This document shows, piece after piece, positions 1 through 13,519 of a DNA stretch of 64,000 nt. The position numbers and the translations under genes are program-made. The stretch is from Saccharomycopsis fibuligera x Saccharomycopsis cf. fibuligera (Eukaryota > Ascomycota > Saccharomycetes > Ascoideales > Saccharomycopsidaceae), in contig CP012816.1 of NCBI GenBank assembly GCA_001936135.1, positions 1,367,501-1,431,500 on the forward strand. The letters are read 5' to 3'. The notes beneath the pieces are model-generated. The model ran no database searches. It was given only the letters and a program-made list of their open reading frames with translations, and was not told the origin of the DNA. Every line of letters starts with the position of its first letter. Position 1 is the first letter of the stretch.

Positions 1-1196
1 ATCTCCTTAAAGAATTTCATATCGTCAGCATTATCATCTTCGACGTCCTTAAATTCTTCGTCAAGCTTAGCCCAATCAATGTGTTTCTTAGATGATGATG
101 GATAGCTAATCACAGGCTTTGGTTTTTGACCATTTGTTCTTTCTCCATTACTGGTGGAAGTAGTTTCAGAATCACTTTTGTCTCCGTTGCTTTCAGTATT
201 TTGCGCATCAGCATCGCTGGATTCAGTTAGATCTAGTGGTGCAGCTTGCAAATCTTTCCACAATTTTGGCTTAAGTTTATGAAGTGACAACTCTAGTTTC
301 GCGCCATAAACATCATAGGTAGATTGTTTAGTATCAATTTCTTCAGCCAAGTTATCCAATGAGTAAACGTAATCGCTTCCCGAAGGAGTCTTAAATTCAA
401 ATTCCACAGATCTTGATTGAAAATTAATCTTGAAACTATCTTTAGGTATCTTTTTAATATAAATTGATACATTAATAGTTTGATTAGTTTCGTAAAATTC
501 TTTCCGCACTTTATCTTGAGGTGGGTAAGACACAACGGAAGCAGGTTTTGGTACATTAGCCACTGCTTTTGGCAACGCCTGTGCTTTCTTTTTTTCTGCA
601 GTATTGTCGTTATTATGTTTATTATCAACAATTTCCTTAATATTTTGTTCTGGTTTATTTGATTTAGCTTCCAAAGACTTGTTGTTTGGCTTTTGTGGTG
701 GGATTTCTTTACCATAAATATCCTCCTTTTGCAGTTGTAATTCTTTAAGTGCTTCACTATCAGATAATCTCAAAGTAAGCAAAAATTCATTCAACTCTGC
801 ATTTTCCGCAATACCAATCTTTTTCAAAGTCTTATTCAACCAAATATTCAACGAATCAGGATTATCGTGCTCATATCTCTCTGAATATTTTAAGTACTTG
901 AATGCTTCATAATACTGCTTCTTTAAATAAAAAATAATCCCAATTCTATTGTATGCGACAGAAATATGTTTCTTCACTTTTTGTTCCTTTGCAATCCGTA
1001 GTGCACTAAACGCATCTTTGTAAATTGCTTGATCATAATCTTTCAATTTTTGATGAGAGAACGCTTTTTCAATTAGGGCGGCAAAATCTTTATTGTTGTC
1101 GTCGATGAGTTGATCTAATATTTGGAGTGCTTTGTTGTAGTCACCGTTTTCATTAGCGGTTTGAGCCAAATCGAGTTTCTTGCTAGCTGCTGACAT
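1..1196 (-). CDS. SGT1: SGT1 co-chaperone, 3' end cut by window edge
   Basis: Translating the minus strand from the ATG at 1196 gives an open frame of 398 codons that runs off the window start with no stop. The first ~130 residues are TPR-like (KLDLAQTANENGDYNKALQI onward), the middle holds a CS/p23-type domain (around FYETNQTINVSIYIKK and SVEFEF), and the end enters an SGS domain (HIDWAKLDEEFKDVEDD, then DDMKFFKE). This TPR-CS-SGS order defines Sgt1, the Hsp90 co-chaperone needed for kinetochore (CBF3) assembly and SCF ubiquitin ligase function. Yeast Sgt1 is about 395 residues, so perhaps 25-30 residues lie outside. It is divergent from NOB1, sharing a 376-bp promoter region. Domain assignment is seen in sequence; function is family knowledge. 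Confidence 0.9.
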   Translation of the reverse strand, partial: MSAASKKLDLAQTANENGDYNKALQILDQLIDDNNKDFAALIEKAFSHQKLKDYDQAIYKDAFSALRIAKEQKVKKHISVAYNRIGIIFYLKKQYYEAFKYLKYSERYEHDNPDSLNIWLNKTLKKIGIAENAELNEFLLTLRLSDSEALKELQLQKEDIYGKEIPPQKPNNKSLEAKSNKPEQNIKEIVDNKHNNDNTAEKKKAQALPKAVANVPKPASVVSYPPQDKVRKEFYETNQTINVSIYIKKIPKDSFKINFQSRSVEFEFKTPSGSDYVYSLDNLAEEIDTKQSTYDVYGAKLELSLHKLKPKLWKDLQAAPLDLTESSDADAQNTESNGDKSDSETTSTSNGERTNGQKPKPVISYPSSSKKHIDWAKLDEEFKDVEDDNADDMKFFKE

Positions 1197-1572
1197 GTTG
1201 CACTAATTTAAACAAGTACTGATAGGTGCTTTGAATTGAATAATGAATGATTCCCGTTACTTGTTTCTAAGGCTGTTCTTGATATTTCGTCTGCTTTAAT
1301 GAAAGCGAGCCAATTATTGATGTATTACCTGCGCTAAATTGAGAACAAAAACGAAGACCAATTAGCGCTGTTCCACACTAGTGGATCCAACGTGACCAAA
1401 ACTCATCGCAGTTGAAAATTTCACTAAAAAAATTTTTTATTTTGTTATTACTACTAGTGCTATCAATGCTGTCATTGAATTTATTTGATTTACACAAGGT
1501 CAACTACTTACATTTGGTCTGTTACAACGAAGCATAGAGGCAGTGCCAAAAAAGTATAAAACACTGTTCATA
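1197..1572. promoter_or_regulatory. Divergent promoter region SGT1/NOB1
   Basis: Non-coding stretch between two outward-facing genes. It holds the PAC/RRPE pair listed separately and an A/T-rich tract around 1425-1450. No other gene is visible. Confidence 0.7.
1402..1421 (-). promoter_or_regulatory. PAC and RRPE-like ribosome-biogenesis elements
   Basis: CTCATCGC at 1402-1409 is the reverse complement of the PAC core GCGATGAG. Four bases on is TGAAAATTT (1413-1421), close to the RRPE consensus TGAAAAATTT. These two elements are known to sit together upstream of yeast rRNA-processing genes, which suits NOB1 about 150 bp downstream. Motif identity is seen; activity is inferred. Confidence 0.6.
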
Positions 1573-3081
1573 ATGTCTGGATCTTTAGACAAGAAACCTC
1601 CAGTTCAAGCCTTAGTGCTTGATGCTGCACCATTAATCACTCAACATATAAACACATTAACTAGTTTTGCATCTACATTTTACATTACTCCATCAGTTTA
1701 CAAAGAAATTAAGGATGAAAATGCAAGAAGAAACTTGGAGTACTGGAAAGACAAACTTCAAATAAGACATCCAAAACCTGAGTATATAAAAAAGGTGTCA
1801 GATTTTGCTAAGCTTACTGGTGATTTCAACGTTTTAAGTGCTAATGATATCCATATCATTGCCTTAACGTACGAGATTGAAGTAGAGTTGAATGGTGGTA
1901 GCGATAGTCACTTGAGATCATTTCCAGGGGAAAAGAAAGGCTCTGATTTGAACAAAGGTAATAATGTTATCGAAGATGTGGAGAAAACTAATGATGATGG
2001 TTGGAGTACCGTGCCAACGAGGAATACTGGTGATGATGATAGAACGCCAAAGAAAAAGGGTCGCAGAAGAGGTGGTAAGAAACAAAAAGCAAAAAGAGAA
2101 GCTGCAGTTCAGTTGGCTGACAAAGGAGCGGAAAATGTGACAGAAGACAAAATTAACGACTACGCTGAAAAATTGCTTAACATGGACATTAATAGTGACA
2201 AAAAACAACAGCAACAGCAAGAACAATCTGCCGAGGACAATAAACAGAATAATGGTGATGCTCTTACTCAGGTGACGGAATCTACTGAGCAAGATAATCA
2301 AAGTATGGCTGGTACTGTAGAATTACAACAAGAAGGTGAAGGCGCCGAAGAAGGTGATGAAGATGCCGAAGAAGATGACGATGGTGAGTGGATCACTGCC
2401 GAAAATCTTCAAGAAATCATTCAAAAAGATGGTGGCGAGCAAGTGGAAGAAACCGATATACAAAGCAAAGTTGCATTATCATCTCAAGATTTTGCCGTAC
2501 AGAATGTTGCTATTCAAATCGGTCTTAAGTTAATGAACCCAAGCACTGGTTTACAAATCAAAAGAATCAGAAACTACATGATGAGATGTCATGCATGTTT
2601 CAAACTTCAGCCAATTACTGCAACATCATCAAAACATTTCTGTACTTATTGCGGTGGTGCAACGTTATTGCGCTGTTCAGTAATTGTAGATGCAAAAACA
2701 GGAGACTTGAAACCATTATTGAAAAAAAATTTTGAATGGCATCATAAGGGAAACCGTTACTCTATTGCTTCCCCATTATCTAAAAATACTCAAAAGAGAC
2801 TTGGTAAAGGTGGTTTCCAACATAACAAGAATTCCAAAAATTTTGATGCTTACAATAATGTTCCAATTTTGAGAGAAGATCAAAAAGAATACGGTAAAGC
2901 TATCAAAAATGAACAATGGGTGCAGAAACAAAATGAAAAATTTTTGGAAAATTGGATTGGCGGCGGTAGTGCTGATAATTTCTATTCACCTTTTGCTAAT
3001 GGGGACAGTTCAAATAGATATAATAGTTCAGTGAAAGTTAATGCTGGAAGATATGTAAACTCTACCAGAAGAAAGCGTTAG
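1573..3081 (+). CDS. NOB1: NOB1 PIN-domain endonuclease, 20S pre-rRNA D-site cleavage
   Basis: 502 residues from the ATG at 1573. The frame is open further upstream to 1543 but only from a GTG, so the first ATG (MSGSLDKK) is the start. The N-terminal PIN domain begins QALVLDAAPLITQ, with the catalytic Asp typical of the family, and continues through TPSVYKEIKDENARRNLEYW and LTGDFNVLSANDIHIIALTYE. A K/R-rich linker (KKKGRRRGGKKQKAKREA) and an acidic stretch follow. A zinc ribbon with CHAC and CTYCGG pairs lies near residues 340-365. The end has the family's NWIGGGSADNFYSPFA motif. Nob1 cleaves 20S pre-rRNA to mature 18S rRNA in cytoplasmic pre-40S particles. Every family block is present; nothing looks broken. 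Confidence 0.96.
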   Translation: MSGSLDKKPPVQALVLDAAPLITQHINTLTSFASTFYITPSVYKEIKDENARRNLEYWKDKLQIRHPKPEYIKKVSDFAKLTGDFNVLSANDIHIIALTYEIEVELNGGSDSHLRSFPGEKKGSDLNKGNNVIEDVEKTNDDGWSTVPTRNTGDDDRTPKKKGRRRGGKKQKAKREAAVQLADKGAENVTEDKINDYAEKLLNMDINSDKKQQQQQEQSAEDNKQNNGDALTQVTESTEQDNQSMAGTVELQQEGEGAEEGDEDAEEDDDGEWITAENLQEIIQKDGGEQVEETDIQSKVALSSQDFAVQNVAIQIGLKLMNPSTGLQIKRIRNYMMRCHACFKLQPITATSSKHFCTYCGGATLLRCSVIVDAKTGDLKPLLKKNFEWHHKGNRYSIASPLSKNTQKRLGKGGFQHNKNSKNFDAYNNVPILREDQKEYGKAIKNEQWVQKQNEKFLENWIGGGSADNFYSPFANGDSSNRYNSSVKVNAGRYVNSTRRKR

Positions 3082-3292
3082 TAAGTGATAACTTTTACAG
3101 TATTGTATAGCATAGATTATTTGGGTATTGATTTTTCATGTTCTTGTCTGTTTTCTAATTAGTTCATCTCTCTTTTTCGTTTTAGCTACGTTTATCCTAC
3201 ATCATTTCAAATTTATCCGTTTTCCATGTGTTATTTTCAATCAATGATCACGCATTCCTACTATTACCTAGAAAAAAAAATTTTTTTTTCTC

Positions 3293-4183
3293 TCATTTTA
3301 ACTCTTGTAACTTCTTGGTGACAATTTTTTCAATCAACTGAACCAATGGCGAATCTGGCTTTTGAATTTGCCCTTCTAATTGCAAAGCAACTTGTTTTTC
3401 AATAGCTTTCCCACTAACATCAACCTCAATATTGACCGTATCGCCAATATTCTTCAGCGGCATAATAACATGACCTTGAGTATACTCTATCATCATTATA
3501 CTAAACGATCCAGCATCATTGTCCACTGCTGTGACCGTAAGTGAAACACCGTCAATGCAAATGAACCCTTTTTCCACAATGTAATTAAGAAGATCTTTTC
3601 CCTCTCCAGCAGCCTCAACATCTCCACCTTCTTTGAACTTGAAACTGAAAATGATTGAGTTATCACTATCAAATTTCTTCTCAACAATCTCCGCTACCCC
3701 ATCGACATGACCCTGAACATAATGGCCACCAAATCGCGTCCCACTAGATGGAGAGATTGCTCTTTCCAAATTAACTTTTGCCCCAATTTGCAAATCGCCC
3801 AAATTAGTACGGCGTAAAGTTTCTGCACTAATGCCCACAGTGAATTGACCCTCGGCGAAGCTAAATACAGTGACGGTGAGACAGACGCCGTTGACGGAGA
3901 TAGAATCGCCTAGATGACAGTCATTGAGGATTTCAGCGGCTTCGGTTATAGTGACCGTGATGTTACCATTGCTGTGCTCTATATTCTTGACGGCTATATG
4001 ATTTTGGTGCGTGTCATGGTTAGTTACTATTTGTAATCAATAAATATTTTGAAGCTACTTCAACGAACTCAAAACAAAAATAATAAAAACAAGTGGTGCA
4101 CAGATCTCAAGATTTGAAAAATGAAAGATGTATGACGAGACACATTACATACTGCCAATATGCTCCACGATTCCTGTAAACAT
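3293..4183 (-). CDS. RIB5: RIB5 riboflavin synthase, one intron
   Basis: Spliced CDS is 4183-4153 joined to 3993-3293, 243 codons. Exon 1 encodes MFTGIVEHIG plus one base. Exon 2 completes Thr and continues VKNIEHSNGNITVTI, DSISVNGVCLTVTVF and FTVGISAETLRRTNL. Riboflavin synthase has two homologous lumazine-binding barrels. The first contains MFTGIVE and NGVCLTV, and the second contains RFGGHYVQGHVDG, GFICIDGVSLTV and VNIEVDVSGK. The enzyme dismutates 6,7-dimethyl-8-ribityllumazine to riboflavin in the cytosol. The yeast protein is 238 residues, matching this length. Without the intron the first barrel lacks its start, which is the main support for the splice model. Confidence 0.95.
3994..4152 (-). 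other. RIB5: Spliceosomal intron in RIB5 (159 nt)
   Basis: On the minus strand the intron starts GTATGT (4152-4147), has an AACTAAC branch-site variant near 4023-4017, and ends ATATAG at 3994. Removing it restores the invariant MFTGIVE start in frame. Confidence 0.92.
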
Positions 4184-5254
4184 GATGATTTTCGATGAAT
4201 GTTGTTTTAATTATTTTATATAATCTAGTTAGCTGACTAATAATAATTAATCAATTGATTTAATTTATTTTGCGGGCCGGACTTTTCTCTGTAATGTAGA
4301 TACCGTATAGTTGTATTTATGGCTATAGCTTTGATATGAGATTATATGATTTTACAGGAAGATTCTTTGAATTTTCATTACGTTTGTAATTTAACTCTGT
4401 TCTGCTCTGCTCTGCTCTGCTCATCATGTCTAGCTAGATCTTCGTTGCTGGCTAGAAATCGAGATTGTGAAAAACTCCCCATACTCGCAGCAGCCCCGAC
4501 GCGTGCAGTAAAAGGCTGCAAAACAACAGCAGGGTGACGCCCATTGGCCGGCCAATTTCCAACATGACCATTGCTCAACTTTGGTTATATTCATGGAAAA
4601 TTTCACAACTTAACCTTCGAAGCACAATTTGCCGGGCGATTGGTAATGATAGTATATGTTTTGTTGATTATCAATTATAAAAGGTAATAAGCATAGCCGC
4701 TGACTTTTGCAATGTTCGCTATGGCTGACCTATATCTAAGGCTCACACAAGATTTAGCCACAGTCTACTATCGCGGAATACTTACCGGGTAGTGACGTTG
4801 ACACAAATCTCAGCCCGCTATAACGTAGACAAATTGGGAGATTATCTAATGCATTTTAAAAGATAAAATTCTCGCTAACGTATGAAACAAGACGCTTCCA
4901 TTTTACAAAAACTTAGGAAGCATACAGAAATATCAAATAAAAGATCAAACCATAATATGGTAGAAAACAAAAAAGTATAGCTTTTGACAATGTTTATATA
5001 TTTTCTTGATTGGTAAATATTCAACTGCACCCGTATGATGGTTTATCAACTACAAGTGATTTCAAATAAATTCAGTCTTGAAAATCAATAATTTAATGAC
5101 AAAAAAAAGCAGAATCAAAACGAAAAAGAAACAAAAAAATGGAAAAAGAAAAAACCGATGTCTAACAGAATCTTAAAATATTTTTAATTTTGTTATTGTT
5201 CAAAAGTATATTTTATCGTCATTAATGTTTCTCTAACCAACCATATCAGATCAA
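4184..5254. other. Intergenic, RIB5 upstream / ARG5,6 downstream
   Basis: 1.07 kb with no supported gene; the short open frames here lack recognisable content. It contains a CTCTG pentamer run around 4397-4420 and a perfect palindrome at 4543-4556. The part near 5100-5230 is A/T-rich and would carry the ARG5,6 3' UTR. Confidence 0.7.
4543..4556. repeat. 14-bp perfect palindrome
   Basis: ATTGGCCGGCCAAT is its own reverse complement. It consists of two back-to-back CCAAT pentamers around a GGCC core, so it could be a paired CCAAT (HAP-type) site upstream of RIB5, about 360 bp from the start codon. Function is inferred. Confidence 0.5.
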
Positions 5255-8011
<2,757 letters not shown>

Positions 8012-8122
8012 CTAATGTTGTTGCGGATAATGCTGTGGTGATTTTGTCCTTGTATAGAAGAGGTAGTGTAAATTGAAATTTTCAAAAATTGTGTTTAGCT
8101 GGTATTTTTTTTCTTCTCTTAT

Positions 8123-8153
<31 letters not shown>

Positions 8154-8403
8154 CAGGCTGGAGAAGCGTCAAGCTGAAGGCAGTATTATGCGATGAGATC
8201 CACCAGTATAAATGGAAAAGAAGGACCAAAAAGACGTCCAGAGAATGAACCAAAGACAGAAAAAAAAAAAAAAGGTAAAGTACGGGATTGTTCAATGGTG
8301 CAAAAAGAGCGCTCGAGTATATATAGCACACTGAGAATGAACGTAGAGTAATTGAGCAAAGTACAGTACAACAGAGAAGAGCAATAGCAGTAGTAGGCAA
8401 CAG

Positions 8404-8475
8404 TTGTGAATGAGTAAGTCAGCGAGTCAATGAGTGAATGAGTGGTGAGTGAGTGAGTGAGTGAGTGAAGAGTGA
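8404..8475. repeat. TGAG tetranucleotide array
   Basis: Imperfect run of GAGT/TGAG units, perfect over about 8444-8468. It lies within the ARG5,6 upstream region and overlaps the single TGACTC core on the minus strand. Confidence 0.8.
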
Positions 8476-8713
8476 GTAATCTGCGTATGTCTGCTTATCG
8501 TGAGTTACTCATTCGCTCTGCACCAATCCCGAAGCACAATTTTATGCCACAGGCTGCAGGACGCTGCAGTACTGTGCTGCTGCTATGACTGATTGACTAG
8601 CGTTGTAATTGGTTAGCGGCACTGCGCTGCTTATCCTTGCACGCAAATGTTATAATATGGCCATTGATGGTCCTCTGTGCAACTATTGATGAAGAATTTT
8701 CCAAGCTTTATTT

Positions 8714-8828
8714 ATTTAGGTATAACTAAACAGCGATCACTTCTGTTCAAATAGTCAATTCCAGGCAGTGTCGTAGCAAACTGATAATCAGTACTTACTA
8801 AAAGGGAAGCTACAGTAGTGATTTTTCA
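8714..8828 (+). repeat. Dispersed repeat, copy A
   Basis: By eye this aligns over its whole length, at about 70-75% identity with small gaps, to 30783-30906. Shared blocks in order: ACTAAA, GATCACTTCTG, AAATAGTC, an AGTGTC-TAG-AAACT block, CTAAA-AGGGAA, and GTGAT near the end. Element class is unknown; it has no coding content. Confidence 0.6.
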
Positions 8829-9214
8829 AGAGACTGCATAATGATCCAGATTTCCTAAAGAAAAAGCCACAACGTAGTGGGTTACTTGTAGGCTTATGTT
8901 ACAAATGTCAAATTGATACAAAAAAAACCACATTGATTTGAGTAGTAAAATATACACAAAAAACTGAAAAACAGAAGAGTAAAATAATGACAAAAAGATA
9001 TAAATATAAATAAGTGTGAAGAGAAAAAGAAAAAAAAAAAAAAGTGATTCGTAAGTTAATGATAGATCAATAAAAACACATTAGACAATGTACATAACAA
9101 AATAACGCTAACTTTGCAGTGCAAAAATAGATAGCCAATTGAGGGGTTTTTCCTTTATTTTCCAGCTCAAAGAGAGAAAAAGAAAGCCATCAAGCAACAT
9201 AAGTCAGTCCAAAC

Positions 9215-10546
9215 TCAGTACCAAGAGTTGTTGGTTTGTCTGGAGTAGTCACCAGGGTACCCACTAAAACTGTACGGAACTTGAGCTTGCTGGTGATGAC
9301 CATAGAATGGTTGAACACCTGGAGCGATGTTAGCTCCAGCAGCGCTAGCACCCGCTTGTCCAGCTTGACCTGCGCCAACTTGACCTGCTTGGCCAGCACC
9401 TGCTTGGCCAACTTGGCCGACTTGAGAAGCAGCAGCAGCAGCATTTGGATCAACAACTTGTGATCCAGGTTGTTGGTTCACATCTTGAGATTGCTGTTGT
9501 TGTTGTTGTTGAGCGTTTTGTTGTTGGTAGAATTGGTTGAATGCCTTTGGTTGCGGTTGGTTGCTGTGAACCCCAGCAGCGGCAGCAGCAGCAGCTGGAT
9601 AGTGGCCGAAACCTGGTTGTGGCTGTTGGTAAAAGTTTTGGTATTGGTAGTAGTAGTATGGAACATTGTAGAATGGTTGACCAAATCCAGTACCTGGAGC
9701 AGCAGCGGCTGCTGCTGGAGTAGCAGCGCCATTAGAAGCTGGTTGACCAGCCGGAACACCCGTAATGTTGGAGCCGATTGGTGGCACGGCGGTAGCATCA
9801 GTTGGGCCAGGAACAACGGCTGGAATAGATGGAGTACCGTATTGTGACTGTTGAGCAGCTTGCTGTTGATCATAACTGTTGGTGTTTCTCAAAGCAGCAT
9901 TGTTAGCCAATGGAGAACTAGCAGCACCACTATTGTTCAATTGTTGGAAGTTGTTGAATGAACTACGGTCATAAGAGTAGTCAACGCCTGGATAGTTGTA
10001 AGCTGGAACATGACTCTGGTAACCACCATAGTAATCGTAATGTTGCTTTTGTTGTGGTTCTTGGTATTGCTGAGCTTGGGCTTGGGCTTGTTGATTTTGT
10101 TGGTAATATTGATTGTATTGACGAGATTGTGGCTGTTGTTGCTGTTGTGGTTGGTTTTGAGCAGCTTGGGTTTGTTGTTGCTGATAGTATTGGTTGTATT
10201 GACGCTGTTGATATTGTGGTTGTTGTGGCTGAGATTGTTGTTGTGGTTGTTGTGATTGAGATTGCTGTTGTGGTTGTTGTGGTTGAGATTGCTGTTGTGT
10301 TTGAGCAGCTTGGGTTTGTGTTGGTTGAGATTGTTGTTGTTGAGATTGAGCTTGGGTTTGAGCTTGTTGTGGTTGAGCTTGTTGCTGAGAAGCGCTGTTA
10401 GATTGTGCTTGTTGTTCGTTTAAAGCCAAAGAACCAAAAGAAATACCCATAGAACCAATTTGAGAAGCAACATTTGGCAAAACAACAGGGGCATCTTGGT
10501 TCAATCTGCGTGGGAAACGAACACGTTCGTTAGATTGAGCAGCTGG

Positions 10547-10584
<38 letters not shown>

Positions 10585-11189
10585 GGCTAACTTGTTCTTG
10601 AGCAGCTTCTGGCTGTTTAGCTGCTTGTTGTTCAACGGCAGCAGAGGCTGGAGCAGCTTGTTCAGGTAAATCTTCTGATTCGTTAATTTTTTCATCAATC
10701 AATTGATCAATAGAAATCTTTTGGTTCTTTGATTCGTCAGTAGTAGTAGCAGCGGACGTGGCAGCGGTAGAAGCAGTAGCATCAGTCGTTTCAGTAGAAA
10801 CACTTTCAGCAGCAGGAGCAGAAGCAGTAGCAGTCTCTTTTTCAGAAGGCTGTTGCTCCTCTGTTTTGGTTTCAGGAGCAGCTTCAGTAGCTTTAGCGGC
10901 TTCTTCAGTTGGTTTGGCTTCAACAGGTTTTGGTTGAGCAGCTTGTTTTGGAGGAGAAACTGGTTTCTTAACTGGGGGTTTAGGTGCGGCAATAGAAGCC
11001 CAAGTTTTCTTTTGTGCTGGCGGTTTAGGAGCTGGTGCTGGTTTCAATACTGGTTGCTTTTGTTCTTTTGATTGTTCGGATTCTTGTGATTGTTTTTGTT
11101 GTTCTGATTCAGGTTTCTGTTGCGAGTCTTCTTGCTGCTGCTGTTGTTGTTGTGGTGGTGGTGGTACTTGTTCTTGTTCTGATTCTGGC

Positions 11190-11220
<31 letters not shown>

Positions 11221-11980
11221 CTAGTTGCTGTTCTTTGTCTGGCTTCTGCTGCGTTTCTTCTTGTTGATCAACCGTTTCATCTGATTTTTCAGTAGCGGCT
11301 GTTGGCTTAGGAGTAGGTGGTTTAGCCTTAGAAGACAATGCAGAGGCCCACGACGATTTAGCAGGAGCTGTGGTTGTAGATGGTGCTGTGGTGGAAGTGG
11401 AATTAGTAGAAGTAGTAGTGGTAGAAGTAGAAGGTTCGTGTGTAGTATTTGGAGCCTTTCCAGATTTAGCGCCAGGCTTTTTATTGTTGAAAGACTTTGA
11501 TTTATTGAATGGCTTGCCGTCCGGAGCAGATCTTGGAGAGCGCACGTCCTTAGCGCCGCTGCGGCTACCGCTGCCTATTTGATCACTATTTGCTCTGTTG
11601 TTGTTGTTGATGCTGCTACTGTTATTACTGCTATGGCTATGGTGGCTATCATCTTTGCTGTGTTGTTTCTTCACTGCAGATGGTTTTTTAACTTCGTCCC
11701 ACTTGGTGAGAGAGCCTTCCACAATTTTCAAAGCGACAATTTCTGGGTCGAATTCATTGTCTTGCAATGCATCGGTCAAATCGTCTTTGGACCAGTCCGG
11801 GAACAATTCAGACAAGCCGTCCAATTTCTTTTGTTGATCAGCACTCAATCTGCTATTGTTGCTGCCGCTGCTGGAAGTGCTATTAAATTTTTTGGAGTAA
11901 TTTCTGAAGCCACCTCTTTTTTGTCTTGGGGCTGATGATGATGGTGCCGTGGCTGCTGCTTGTGCTGGACGTTCCGTCAT
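9215..11980 (-). CDS. DEF1: DEF1-like RNA polymerase II degradation factor
   Basis: 921 residues from the ATG at 11980. The frame continues upstream to 12037 but only from a GTG, so MTERPAQAAATAPSS is the start. A CUE-type ubiquitin-binding domain sits near residues 45-95 (KLDGLSELFPDWSKDDLTDA, then VEGSLTKWDEVKKP). The rest is low-complexity: Ser/Thr/Pro-rich, then long Gln runs with repeated KKTWASIAAPKPP and SSWASALSS motifs, and a C-terminal Gln/Tyr/Pro/Ala region (QYNQYYQQ repeats). Def1 binds stalled RNA Pol II and recruits Elongin-Cullin ligase; its Q-rich end keeps the full-length protein cytoplasmic until proteolysis. Domain order and WASAL motifs match Def1; yeast Def1 is 738 residues, so Q/A expansion is large here. 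Gln is mainly CAA. Confidence 0.88.
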
Positions 11981-12385
11981 TATTGAATTATTATGTATGT
12001 GATAATGTGCTGATATTTGGAGGATGTCAAGAGACACAATATGAAGAATTGATTAATCAATAGATAAAATATACTTGAAGGCTGGGGGCTGATACGACAA
12101 ACAAGAATATAGAAAAAAAGAAAAACACACGCAAAAAGTATTATTACACGGTGGTTAGTTGTCTTTTTTTTCTTTGATATTAATGCTGGTTATGATATTA
12201 GCTAGAGAGCTTTTTTTATATAATTGATTGATTTGAGTTATTTGTTTTTTATCTTTTTTTTTTGTAGTGTTTTGACTGAGTTGTTATTCTTTTTCAACAC
12301 AAGTATAAGCGCTAGAATGAAAAGAAAGAGAGAGAAAAAAGAGGCAAAAAAAAACAGCGAACCGGCCGGTGGAACTGTAACGCCC

Positions 12386-12416
<31 letters not shown>

Positions 12417-13130
12417 CCTTGTTAGCACTATGCGGTCGTCGACATTTGACGCTCAGAATGAAATTTTTGGAAAACGGCAAAACTGAAAATTGGCACAGGG
12501 AGCAGTTCCCTTCATCAACGGGATGTGCATGTGGCATGTCATGAGACCTGAGAGTACCCGGCTGCTCAATATAACATAGCGGCGCCAGAGTGGCATACTC
12601 GCCGTGAGTTAACTGCGACAAAACTCGCCGCACAGTGCGCAGTGATGCATAAGCTGCCCCGGTGAAAATAGAGCCCGTCACGGGCTATAGGGCCGCGGTA
12701 ATGTCGCGTGCCATTAGCAGTCATTGTCATTTTAAGTTGCTGGGTCGAGGTATACGCCAGAGAAAACAGAATGATAACATCCAGCTGTTGCAACGTTTCT
12801 TCAGCAGCGTGCACGTATACGTACACGTACACGCACATTGGCAAAATAATACAAAACAGATTTTCCATTCACTAAATAATACATTCAGATAGTACAAAAC
12901 AAGCACTAACGTTTCTTTTTTATAAGACACAGTCAATTGATAAAATAAAAACCCTTAGAATAAAAAAAGTAGTATACTAGTAGAAACACAGAATAAAAAG
13001 AATAATGTTATTTAACCATTAGCCGTCAACGTTTAAAGATGAAAAAAAAATGAAGCAGACAAAAACAGACATCAGAAAAAGAAAAAAAACGAAAAGATTC
13101 AATAATCCAGTAATTGTACATTAGACAGAA
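11981..13130. other. Intergenic, DEF1 upstream / NHP6 downstream
   Basis: 1.15 kb. A 29-bp T tract (12388-12416) lies about 410 bp upstream of the DEF1 start. A TACGTACACGTACACG-type alternating stretch lies around 12812-12832. Open frames here are short and of biased composition; none is supported. Confidence 0.65.
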
Positions 13131-13519
13131 TTACTCGCCGCCGGCTAATCTTTCTTGGTAAGCGGCCTTTTCTTGTTCGTATCTCTTCTTGTCAGCAGCG
13201 GCCTTGGATTCGTATGGGATTCTCTCGTCATCGTTCAATGACTTCCATCTGTCACCAAGCAATTTACCGACTTGGCCGAAACCGGCGTCTGGGTTCTCAG
13301 CTCTGATGATGTCTCTGTTTTCATTGGCAAAGAACATGTAAGCGGACAATGATCTCTTTGGAGCATTTGGGTCTATGTTAGTTAGTACAACGTGTTCGAG
13401 TGGAAAATATAGCCTGCCGGCTGGCTTTCCGTTACCAGTGCCAATCTGGATAGCTGATACATACCCTTCTTCTTTCTGGATCCCTTAGCACGACGTCTAA
13501 CTGGTTCACCTTCAGCCAT
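13131..13519 (-). CDS. NHP6: NHP6 HMG-box chromatin protein, one intron
   Basis: Spliced CDS is 13519-13465 joined to 13372-13131, 98 codons. Exon 1 encodes [18 protein letters not shown] plus one base, a basic arm. Exon 2 completes Asp/Gly and encodes a single HMG box: [20 protein letters not shown], then [19 protein letters not shown]. Nhp6A/B of budding yeast are 93-99 residues with the same basic arm plus one HMG box. They bend DNA, act with FACT (Spt16/Pob3) and aid Pol III transcription. A single gene is seen in this window. The [10 protein letters not shown] core is near-invariant, so the assignment is firm. Confidence 0.96.
13373..13464 (-). other. NHP6: Spliceosomal intron in NHP6 (92 nt)
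   Basis: Starts GTATGT (13464-13459), has TACTAAC close to the end and finishes ACATAG at 13373. The branch site is only about 8 nt from the 3' AG, unusually tight. Removing it joins the basic arm to the HMG box in frame. Confidence 0.93.

Noticed and set aside
9958-10401. Plus-strand Val/Ile-rich frames opposite DEF1
   Set aside because: Antisense of CAA/CAG repeats read as GTT/TTG; no independent support.
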